Of a stretch of DNA of 8,193 bases, positions 1 through 6,600 are shown in pieces. The stretch comes from Chloroflexota bacterium (lineage in GTDB: Bacteria > Chloroflexota > Anaerolineae > Thermoflexales > Thermoflexaceae). The stretch covers positions 1 through 8,193 of the forward strand of contig JAUQQB010000112.1 of the NCBI GenBank assembly GCA_030550075.1, read 5' to 3'. Both the position numbers and the translations under genes were made by a program. The notes under the pieces were generated by a model. That model ran no database searches. It saw only the letters and a list, made by a program, of their open reading frames with translations, and was not told the origin of the DNA. The first letter of the stretch is position 1. Each line of letters begins with the position of its first letter.

Positions 1-27
1 ATCGATTAACCCTGGGATGAGAACTCT

Positions 28-900
28 ATGGGAGTGCGCGAACGCTACGGCGATCTACCGCCCTTACCTCCGGATCTACCCCATCGCTTAAAACGGCTGG
101 AGGCGGTCTTTCGGGAACACCCGGTGCGCCTGGCGTATCTATTTGGATCCATCGCCCGCGGCGATCCGGAGGCTCTCGATATCGATCTGGCCGTGCTCCC
201 GGATGAAGGATTCTCTTTCTCTACGTTCTATACCGATCTCTCCATCGCCCTGGGGACTGAACGCCTGGATCTCGTGGATTTGCAGTTCGCACCCTATTAT
301 TTGAAGCGGGAAATCCTTCGGACCGGACGTTGCATCTTCGCGCGCTCGGAAATTGAACGGCAGACGTTTGAGCAACGGGTTCGCGATACAGCACGAGATG
401 CGCGAATCCGGGTTCTCACTCAGGCCCGCGAATCCCAATGGGGGCTCCAACCAATGACTCTACGACGGGATTTCCTCTGGTCTGCGCTGTTGGAGCTCGA
501 ACGCGTGGCGGATGCGCTCGAAGCCTATCGCGTTCTCACAACGCAGGATCTGGAAGCAGATCTTCATCGGCGGTGGGCCGCAGAACGAGGCTTGCTGGCG
601 GGCCTGACGCTGATCTTCCAAATCGCCGATCATATCCTGGTCGCTCGCTTCCACTATGAGGCGGAAACTTACGAGGATCTGCTTCGAGCGCTCCGGCGGG
701 AGGGAGTGATCACCGGATCCCTTTATGACCAGCTGCGCGGAGCAGGGGGGTTCCGAAACATTCTGGTGCATGAATACATTCGGGTCGATCCCGCACGGGT
801 GGTCGAGTTCCTTGAAAAAGCGCCAGGGGCTTTCCGGCGTTTTGCGTCCGAGATTCGGGCCTGGCTGTCGAAGCTTCCAGAAGAGGAGCTACCCCTTTGA
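28..900 (+). CDS. Fused MNT nucleotidyltransferase-HEPN protein (MntA-HepT-like single chain)
   Basis: This 290-residue protein joins two domains that are usually separate. Residues about 20-106 form a minimal nucleotidyltransferase: the G40-S41 motif, then D51-x-D53, and a third likely metal ligand at D81 in a DLVDL context. Residues about 145-280 form a HEPN (DUF86/HepT-like) domain ending in RNILVHEY, with R243, N244, H248 and Y250 all present. In known HepT/MntA pairs the R-x4-H centre is an RNase site, and the MNT partner AMPylates the nearby tyrosine to silence it. Here both would be made as one chain of about the summed length of the two partners. The start is well fixed: an in-frame TAA lies at 7-9, ATG 28 is the first start codon after it, and a weak Shine-Dalgarno (GGGATGAG, 14-21) precedes it. 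Domain assignment is firm. The cellular role (self-silenced toxin, or an unrelated nucleotidyl transfer reaction) is inference. Confidence 0.9.
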   Translation: MGVRERYGDLPPLPPDLPHRLKRLEAVFREHPVRLAYLFGSIARGDPEALDIDLAVLPDEGFSFSTFYTDLSIALGTERLDLVDLQFAPYYLKREILRTGRCIFARSEIERQTFEQRVRDTARDARIRVLTQARESQWGLQPMTLRRDFLWSALLELERVADALEAYRVLTTQDLEADLHRRWAAERGLLAGLTLIFQIADHILVARFHYEAETYEDLLRALRREGVITGSLYDQLRGAGGFRNILVHEYIRVDPARVVEFLEKAPGAFRRFASEIRAWLSKLPEEELPL

Positions 901-935
901 TCCTCGCCAAAGCGTCTCTTCTCCTCTCCTGGGGG

Positions 936-955
936 TCCAGGGTTGGGTCCCTGGA
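936..955. repeat. Small inverted repeat after the MNT-HEPN gene
   Basis: The arms TCCAGGG (936-942) and CCCTGGA (949-955) form a perfect 7-bp stem with a 6-base loop, starting 36 bases past the stop codon of the MNT-HEPN gene. No T-run follows, so it does not meet the usual criteria for an intrinsic terminator. It could still slow or end transcription, or protect a 3' end. The rest of the 901-1024 gap shows only the ribosome binding site of the next gene, and no convincing promoter was found. Confidence 0.45.
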
Positions 956-1024
956 AATGGCCGGGATGGCGGACGAAGACGGTCGCTCCGGCTCCAAATT
1001 TAACACGGGGGTGAAGGGCCGGGG

Positions 1025-1855
1025 ATGTCTGTCGAGATCATAAACGAACGCTTTGTCGTCCAGGGGCGCGCGCTCGCCTCGCTGCGAGAGATCAATCGCC
1101 TGCCAGATCCGATCAAGCGGGCGATTTACCGCACGCTGATCCCGGACTTCCTTCTGGAGCGGTATGGCATCGATCCCATCGCCCTCAGCGATCCCGAAGG
1201 GCGTCCCCTGGTGGTCATCGACGCACCCCCGGGAAGCCCTGACGTCGAGATCCGGATCTGGCGGCGGCTGGACGATCAGGACCCGCTGGTCTATCTGCAT
1301 TTCGCGGAGACCATGCACAATCGGATTATCGTCCTGCTGTTCATGACGAACGACCCCGAATCTCCTCGCTTCGATGTGGATCGGGACTGGCAGGGCCGAC
1401 CAACCAAGTATGGAACGATGAGCCGGAACATCGAGGCGGAGATCGCGGCGATGCAATTCGGCCTGGCCCCGGGCCAGGTGAGGAGGGGCTTGCGCCTGAC
1501 CAAGCACATGCTCCCGCTGTTCGAGCGCTTCATCGCCCGCCTGGGCCATGATCTGTTTCTGGTTGAGCCTCTGGCCTATCACGCGGCGATCCTCTTTGAG
1601 CGCTACGGCTGTGGATATATCCAGGGACGGATGAAAATGGAGTGGATCCATCGGGAATTCCAGCCGGGTGGGGAATTGTATCGGCGGCTGGACGGCTCCA
1701 CACCCTTCCGCCAACCCGGGATGGAGCGAACCGTTCGCGGGCGTTCCTGGGCGATCTATGATGGCATCCTGGGCGAGCCCTTCGATGACGTTCAGATGTA
1801 TAAGCGGGTGGGCCATCACGCCGGGGTTTGCACATTCCCAGACGCGGTCTGGTAA
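1025..1855 (+). CDS. Hypothetical soluble protein, 276 residues
   Basis: I do not recognise this protein. It has no signal peptide or membrane segment, so it is probably cytoplasmic. The N-terminal half (about 1-110) is rich in charged residues and alternates predicted helix (LPDPIKRAIYRTLIP, about 26-40) with strand-like stretches such as RPLVVIDAP and RIIVLLFMTND. The C-terminal half contains LFLVEPLAYHAAILFERYGCGY (about 177-198) followed by M-x2-I-x2-EF. That pattern resembles the end of acetyltransferase (GNAT) folds, where a side chain after a beta strand leads into an A-x2-LFERxGF helix. The similarity is weak and is only an inference. The last 40 residues hold conserved-looking polar residues (D254, Y259, H264, H265, C269). 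A strong Shine-Dalgarno, GGGGGTGAAGG at 1007-1017, fixes ATG 1025. The gene ends 12 bases before the MscS-type channel gene, so the two are probably cotranscribed. Confidence 0.82.
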   Translation: MSVEIINERFVVQGRALASLREINRLPDPIKRAIYRTLIPDFLLERYGIDPIALSDPEGRPLVVIDAPPGSPDVEIRIWRRLDDQDPLVYLHFAETMHNRIIVLLFMTNDPESPRFDVDRDWQGRPTKYGTMSRNIEAEIAAMQFGLAPGQVRRGLRLTKHMLPLFERFIARLGHDLFLVEPLAYHAAILFERYGCGYIQGRMKMEWIHREFQPGGELYRRLDGSTPFRQPGMERTVRGRSWAIYDGILGEPFDDVQMYKRVGHHAGVCTFPDAVW

Positions 1856-1867
1856 CTGGTAGGGAGA

Positions 1868-2665
1868 GTGGAGCTCCGGGATTCTTCTGCGATCATGGAA
1901 ACCATCGGGCGAGCACTGCTGATCCTATTCTTCACCGGGATCCTGTGGTGGGGGATCGGTCAGGCCTTACGTTTTCGATGGCCCGGGATGGATCCAGAAC
2001 GAGCACGGCGGCTTGAGGCCGCTTTCTCGCTCATTCGCAGCCTTCTACGAGCTCTGGCTATCGCCGTGGCGATCCTGATGCTCCTCTCCATGCTCGGTCT
2101 GGACCTCGCCCCCCTTCTGACCGGCGCAGGCCTCGCCGGGCTGGTCGTGGGCCTGGCCGCCCAGAGCCTGATCCGGGATCTCCTCGCAGGCCTGGTGATC
2201 GTGATGGAGGGCCCCTTTGGGATCGGTGATACCATCCGGGCCGCCGGGTTGACCGGCACCGTGGAGCGAATCACGATGCGGGCGACCTACCTCCGGGATG
2301 CGGATGGCACCCTGCATGTGATCCCCAACAGCATGCTGGGGGTGGTGAGCAACTTAAGCCGGGATTGGGCAAGGGTGTCGATTGATCTCCCGGTGCCCCG
2401 GGAGACCCGGCTGGAGCAGGTTGAGGAAGCGCTCCGATCCGCCGCCGAGGCCCTCCTGCAGGACCCTCAAGCCGCGGAAGAGCTTCTGGATCCTCCGGTG
2501 ATCACGGGCATCGAGGGGATCGGCGAGACCACATTCACGATCCGGGTGGAGGTCCTCGCCCGACCGAAGGGCCGCTGGACAGTTGCCCGTCGGCTACGGT
2601 ATCATTTGTTGCAGGCCCTGCATCGTTCCAGCAGGCAAGAGATCGTAAACCCGGAGGCGAGTTAG
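1868..2665 (+). CDS. MscS-family small-conductance mechanosensitive channel
   Basis: This is a compact, three-helix MscS-type channel of 265 residues, slightly shorter than E. coli MscS. Such channels sit in the cytoplasmic membrane as oligomers and open under membrane tension to release solutes after osmotic downshock. Predicted helices are TM1 about 13-34, TM2 about 57-78 and the pore helix about 84-113, whose alternating small residues (GAGLAGLVVGLAAQSL) are typical of the family. The family signature continues with a GPFGIGDTI beta-domain entry (115-123), G-x2-GTVE, RATYLRDADG and IPNSML (152-157), then an alpha/beta C-terminal domain. The start is uncertain. GTG 1868 has an AGGGAG sequence only about one base upstream, which is too close. 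ATG 1895 (residue 10) would keep all of TM1 but lacks a good ribosome site. The family call is firm; its conductance and exact subclass cannot be read from sequence. Confidence 0.93.
   Translation: MELRDSSAIMETIGRALLILFFTGILWWGIGQALRFRWPGMDPERARRLEAAFSLIRSLLRALAIAVAILMLLSMLGLDLAPLLTGAGLAGLVVGLAAQSLIRDLLAGLVIVMEGPFGIGDTIRAAGLTGTVERITMRATYLRDADGTLHVIPNSMLGVVSNLSRDWARVSIDLPVPRETRLEQVEEALRSAAEALLQDPQAAEELLDPPVITGIEGIGETTFTIRVEVLARPKGRWTVARRLRYHLLQALHRSSRQEIVNPEAS
2653..2657 (+). promoter_or_regulatory. Ribosome binding site inside the end of the channel gene
   Basis: GGAGG lies 8 bases before ATG 2666 and is itself inside the last codons of the MscS-type gene. The channel's TAG stop (2663-2665) directly abuts the ATG. 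This arrangement fixes the lipoprotein start and suggests translational coupling between the two genes. Confidence 0.8.
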
Positions 2666-3355
2666 ATGCGTTCGAGAAACGAATGTGGGATAGTTGCTCT
2701 TGTGAGTATACTGATGGCCGCCTGTCAGGGAGGGCCATTCCAGATGGCCCAGGTGCCACCCACGGCCACCCTCCCGCCCACCCGCACGCCCCGCCCCACG
2801 GCAACAGCCACGTTCACGCCGACGATCACGCCCTCGCCGACGGCGACGTTCACCCCCACGCCAACCGAAACGCCCACGCCGACCCACACGCCGACGCGGA
2901 CTCGCCCGCCCTTCACGCCCACGCCGCGTCCCACCGCGACGCCCACTCCTTCTCCCACGCCGGCCTTTGATTTCTATCCGGAGCCGATGTCGAAGGCACC
3001 GAACTGCGGGACGGTTTATATGGAGGGCTATGTCCGGGACGCCGCGGGCAATCCGCTTAATGGGGTATGGTATCGCCTGCGGATGTTCTTCCCCTCGGGC
3101 AGCGGCTACGAGCAGGTCTGTCTCTCGCCCGGGGATGGAAATTGTGAAGATTACAAGCAGAGCGGCGGCCGCGCGCCTGGATTGTGGGGTTTCGCACCTC
3201 TGAATCCCGCCGACTACTCCAAGCCTTTCCGGTTCATCATTGAGATTGTTGAGAGTCCCAGCAATCCCCGTCCGCTCTCGCCGCCCGTGGTCATTGATCA
3301 TCAGGATTGCAACCAGGCGGGTCAATATGTCTTCGACTGGAAACGCCGATATTGA
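2666..3355 (+). CDS. Putative surface lipoprotein with Pro-Thr linker
   Basis: This 229-residue protein has a short basic N-terminus, a hydrophobic stretch (about 8-19) and a lipobox-like MAAC with the candidate lipidated cysteine at C20. Methionine at -3 is less common than leucine, so lipidation is likely but not certain. Residues about 31-99 are a low-complexity Pro/Thr linker, probably an extended stalk that holds the C-terminal domain off the membrane. The C-terminal part (about 100-229) begins with NCGTVYMEGYVRDAAGNPLNGV. This resembles the start of carboxypeptidase-regulatory or Ig-like beta domains, where the D-x2-GNPL-x-GV turn is typical. Cysteines at 114, 152, 160 and 215 could form disulfides outside the cell. 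No catalytic motif is seen, and the ligand is unknown. The gene starts immediately after the channel's stop codon, with GGAGG at 2653-2657, so it belongs to the same transcription unit. Confidence 0.85.
   Translation: MRSRNECGIVALVSILMAACQGGPFQMAQVPPTATLPPTRTPRPTATATFTPTITPSPTATFTPTPTETPTPTHTPTRTRPPFTPTPRPTATPTPSPTPAFDFYPEPMSKAPNCGTVYMEGYVRDAAGNPLNGVWYRLRMFFPSGSGYEQVCLSPGDGNCEDYKQSGGRAPGLWGFAPLNPADYSKPFRFIIEIVESPSNPRPLSPPVVIDHQDCNQAGQYVFDWKRRY
2756..2962 (+). repeat. Degenerate Pro-Thr-coding low-complexity tract
   Basis: This tract is built of near-repeats of CCNACN-type hexamers (CCCACG, CCGACG and similar) encoding residues 31-99 of the lipoprotein as TPTP, TATP, TPTRTP and related steps. 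It is part of the gene, not a separate element. The skewed composition leaves other frames open, giving His-rich and Gly-Val-rich shadow translations. Such tracts can change length by slippage, so linker length may vary between strains. Confidence 0.85.
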
Positions 3356-3382
3356 TGAGCCTCTCCAATCCTGAGAAGTATC

Positions 3383-3396
3383 ACACGAATTCGTGT
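3383..3396. repeat. 14-bp perfect palindrome
   Basis: ACACGAATTCGTGT is its own reverse complement, with no spacer. It lies 27 bases after the lipoprotein stop codon, in the AT-richer start of the intergenic region. A symmetric site of this size suits a dimeric DNA-binding protein, but no regulator is identified. It could equally be one edge of a dispersed repeat. Confidence 0.6.
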
Positions 3397-3415
3397 CCAT
3401 CTTATGAACCTTATC

Positions 3416-3430
3416 TTGCCAAAGTGGCAA
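3416..3430. repeat. Short inverted repeat, 6-bp arms
   Basis: TTGCCA (3416-3421) and TGGCAA (3425-3430) are perfect inverted arms around AAG. This may be an operator half-site pair or a small RNA hairpin. Its proximity to the 14-bp palindrome is the main reason to list it. Confidence 0.45.
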
Positions 3431-3454
3431 TCTGGAAGCCAATCGGGTGCTCCA

Positions 3455-3481
3455 TCGGGGAGGGTGAAAGCCCCTCCCCGA
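3455..3481. repeat. GC-rich hairpin, 10-bp stem
   Basis: TCGGGGAGGG (3455-3464) pairs perfectly with CCCTCCCCGA (3472-3481) around a 7-base loop. It would be very stable in RNA. It is followed by AAAAATCC on the + strand, not by T residues, and the opposite strand also lacks a T-run. It is therefore at best a non-canonical terminator for the upstream operon, or part of a repeat element. Confidence 0.65.
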
Positions 3482-3511
3482 AAAATCCAAAAACCTGCTG
3501 TAAGGGGCTGG

Positions 3512-3562
3512 GTCTCGCTCCCGTCTCCATCGCCTCCAGGCGTTCCTCTTGCACCGCGAGAC
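3512..3562. repeat. Nested inverted repeat, possible cruciform or RNA arm
   Basis: GTCTCGC (3512-3518) and GCGAGAC (3556-3562) are perfect 7-base inverted arms. Inside them, CGCCT (3531-3535) and AGGCG (3538-3542) form a second small inverted repeat around CC. The long interior makes the outer pairing weak on its own, so the evidence for a real fold is limited. Confidence 0.35.
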
Positions 3563-3573
3563 TCCACAAACCC

Positions 3574-3617
3574 TTCCAGGGCGTGGGAGCAAGCTGGCTT
3601 GCTCCCACGCCCTGGAA
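3574..3617. repeat. Perfect 21-bp inverted repeat, REP-like
   Basis: The left arm (3574-3594, starting TTCCAGGGCGTGGGAGC) and the right arm (3597-3617) are exact reverse complements over 21 bases, separated only by TG. The core GGGAGCAAGC/GCTTGCTCCC resembles the style of bacterial REP palindromes. It ends 17 bases before the macroglobulin Shine-Dalgarno and has no T-run after it. Possible roles are a dispersed REP-type element, an mRNA-stabilising or translation-modulating hairpin in the leader, or a bidirectional transcription barrier. The symmetry is certain; the function is not. Confidence 0.85.
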
Positions 3618-3634
3618 TCCTCCGGCGATATAAG

Positions 3635-3641
3635 AAAGGAG
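3635..3641 (+). promoter_or_regulatory. Ribosome binding site of the macroglobulin gene
   Basis: AAAGGAG lies 6 bases before ATG 3648. This selects residue 1 over the in-frame methionines at 3654 and 3666, which would sit too far from it. It lies 17 bases past the 21-bp inverted repeat, so folding of that hairpin should leave it exposed. Confidence 0.75.
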
Positions 3642-3647
3642 TCTGAG

Positions 3648-6600
3648 ATGTCTATGTTACGCCGGATGTTCCAGAAGCTCAGTCCTGTGCTGGTGGTGTT
3701 ACTGCTCCTTGAGGCCTGTCGCCCCGCGCCGACTCCGACCCCAACTCCCATTGTCTCGAAGTTGCCTCCGATTCTGATCGCCCGCACCCCGGAGCCCGGA
3801 CAGGAAGTGACCCCCGAGATGCCCCTGCGCCTGGTCTTCAGCGAACCGATGGATCGGGCGTCGGTGGAAGCGAACCTGCGCGTGATCCCGGCTGTCGCCG
3901 GCCGTTTCGTCTGGGAGGCGGGCGATCGGATCCTTCGGTTTCTTCCTCAAGCTCCATGGAAACCAGATGCTGAATATGAGGTTCGCCTGGAGAACGCACG
4001 GGCCCGCAACGGCCATCTCCTGGCCCGCCCGGTGACCTTCCGCTTTCGCACCGCTTCTCCCCTTGCTGTGGCTGAGGTGATCCCAGCCCCCAATGCCCGG
4101 GATGTCGATCCCCGCTCCCCGGTCACGGTCATCTTCAACCGACCCGTAGTTCCCCTGCGCAGCGATCTCGCCTCAGGTGATCTGCCGCAACCCCTGGCCT
4201 TCGATCCGCCCATCAGGGGCACAGGCCGCTGGATCAACACGAGCATCTATTCCTTCCAGCCGGAGGGAGCATGGGAAGCGGGCCGCACCTACACTGCCCG
4301 TGTGGTGGCCGGCTTAAAGGATCTCACCGGCGTGACCCTGGAAAAGGATTATACCTGGACCTTCACGATTCGCCGGCCAATGGTGCGTGATTACGAGCCA
4401 GGTCCCGGCCGGCTCATGGATCTGGATCTGAACACGCCGATCTCTATTACCTTCAACATGGAAATGGACCGTGCCTCCGTGGAGGCCGCGTTCTCCATGC
4501 GGGAGGGCGCGGAGGATGGCCCGACGGTCCCCGGACGTTTCGAGTGGATCAGCCAGACCCTGGTCTTCCGGCCCGCCCAGCCCCTGAAGTTGGAGACCCG
4601 CTACTTCGTCCGTCTGGAACAGCGTGCCGCGGCCCCTTCAGGAGCCACATTGGATGGACCGGTAGCCTGGGCCTTCACGACTCCTGCCTATCCTCGTCTT
4701 GAGGGCAGCAGCCTGAGCTCAGCCGGCCTCAGCCGTCTGGATCCCGACGACTCGATTGAGCTTCGCTTCAGCTCCGGCGCGATTCGCCCTGAGACCGTCT
4801 GGCCTAATTTGCGCTTTGAACCCCCCGTCTCCGTCACCCAGGTCTTCACGATCTGGAACCCGGAAGAGGGCGTGTTCACGCTCCATGGCCAGTGGCAGCC
4901 GGGAACTATGTATACCCTGACGGTGGGCCCTGGCATCGCGGATCGCTATGGCAACCGACTGGATCGCCAGCACACGTTCACCTTCACCGTCGATCACCTG
5001 GATCCTCTGGCTTATCTGAACATCGGCAGTCCCTATCCTCCTCTGATTCTGGTGGGGACCTACACGGAGACCACCGCCTTTCTCTCAACCCGAAATCTGA
5101 GCCGGGTGGATTTCACCCTGGCCCGATTGAGCCTGGAGCAATTCATCACCTTAAGCCGGGATCCGGAGGCAACCTTCCAGTACACTGCGCCCGCTGAAGC
5201 CCTCATGGCCCGCTGGACCTTCACGGTCCCGGAGGTGATCACCGATGTCATTATGCTGAATCGCATCCCGCTGGCGGGCCCGGCCCGCCGAGCCCTTTCC
5301 ACGGGGCTGTACCATCTCCGAATGGATGTCCCGGTTTCCCTGGAAAACCGACCCGGCCGCTACCTGATGGCCGCGGTGGATCTCAACGTGGTGGTCAAGG
5401 TGGCTCCCCAGGAGGCCCTGGTCTGGGTCACCGACATGGCCTCCGGCCGCCCGGTCCAGGGGATACCGGTTCAGCTGTTCGAAGCCGATGAAGGGCGCGT
5501 GGAGCTCCAGGGGGTCCGCGCCACCGGGGCGGATGGGATCGCCCGCTTCGAATGGTCGGAGCCAATCCCGCTCTGGCGGATGCGGGTGGCGGTAGCCGGA
5601 ACGCCGGGCGGCCGCTTCGGGATCGGAGCGAGCGCCTGGTCTGATGGGATCGAGCCGTGGCTGTTCGATTTGCCGGCGGACTACGAGCCCCCTCGCTTCC
5701 GGGTCTACTGGCAAACCGATAAGCCGATCTACCGCCCGGGCCAGACGGTGCACTTCAAGGCGATCGTCCGGTCGGATGATGATGCCCGTTACACGCTGCC
5801 ACCCACCCGAACGCTTCCCATCCACATTCAAGATCCGGAGGGCCGTGAGGTCTACTCCGCGACCCTGACTCTGAACGACTTCGGCACGGCGGAGGGGACC
5901 TTCCCCCTGGCGCAGGACGCGATTCTGGGACCCTATACGCTGATGGCCGATCTCCCGCCTGGCCCCTACAACCACACGGTTTCCTTCCTGGTGGCCGCTT
6001 ATCGCCGCCCGGAGTTCCAGGTCAATCTTTCCACGGAGCGCCCTGCCTACGTGGCGGGTGAGGTAATCCAGGCGTTGTTAGAAGCGACCTATTACTTTGG
6101 CGGGCCTGTGGCCGGAGCGAAGGTGGAATGGACCGCGCGCGCCCGCCCCTATTTCTTTGAATACACCGGCCCGGGCTACTACTCCTGGACCGACTATGAT
6201 CCTTACAGTGCTTATGAGGGAGAGGGCGAGGAAGTCATCGCCAGCGGCAGTGGGACCACCGATGCCCAGGGACGCATGCTTATTCGTCTTCCAGCGGATC
6301 TGGGGAAGCGCACGGGGAGTCAGACGATCATCCTGGAAGCCAGCGTCACCGATCCAAATGATAACCTGGTGGCTGGGCGGACGGAGGTGGTGGTCCACGC
6401 GGGCCGCTTCTATATCGGCCTGCAGGCCGAATCCTACATTGGGGAAGCCGGCCGGCCGCTCACGCTCACTGCAAAGACGGTCGATTGGGAAAGCCGCCCG
6501 GTCGGCGGCGTGGCGCTGACCTGGACTGCTTACCGGCGAGAGTGGTTTAGCGTGATGCAGGAGACCGACCGTGGGCCGATGTGGACCTGGACTTATAGCG

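Larger units (their letters stand above)
3356..3647. other. Palindrome-rich intergenic region
   Basis: This 292-base stretch between the lipoprotein and the macroglobulin gene has no credible gene. It holds at least five inverted repeats, listed separately, and ends in the macroglobulin ribosome site. The first 75 bases are more AT-rich than the surroundings, which would suit a promoter, but no clear -35/-10 pair was found. Short open frames occur on both strands but have no ribosome sites or recognisable protein features. The density of inverted repeats suggests a dispersed palindromic element, a structured RNA leader, or both. Confidence 0.7.

Noticed and set aside
710..1819. 369-codon - strand open frame
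   Set aside because: It is antisense to the MNT-HEPN end and to the 276-residue protein, both of which have clear ribosome sites. No domain or motif was visible in the antisense product.
2683..2970. His-rich + strand open frame
   Set aside because: It arises from reading the Pro-Thr-coding repeat in another frame (CAC and GCC codons). The lipoprotein frame has the ribosome site, signal peptide and domain structure.
3455..3481. Intrinsic terminator
   Set aside because: The stem is strong, but neither strand has a T-run after it. It was therefore listed as a hairpin only.
3629..3634. TATAAG as a -10 promoter element
   Set aside because: It overlaps the ribosome site of the macroglobulin gene, which would put the transcript start at or after that site. 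The matching -35 position lies inside the 21-bp inverted repeat.
3404..3646. Short + strand open frame in the intergenic region
   Set aside because: It covers the inverted repeats, has no ribosome site and ends at the start of the macroglobulin gene. Its translation shows no protein-like pattern.
2594..3787. Long open frame on the - strand, 397 codons
   Set aside because: It lies antisense to the end of the channel gene, the whole lipoprotein gene and the intergenic repeats. Its translation is Arg/Gly-rich low complexity where it crosses the Pro-Thr tract, and it has no recognisable domain. It is a composition shadow.
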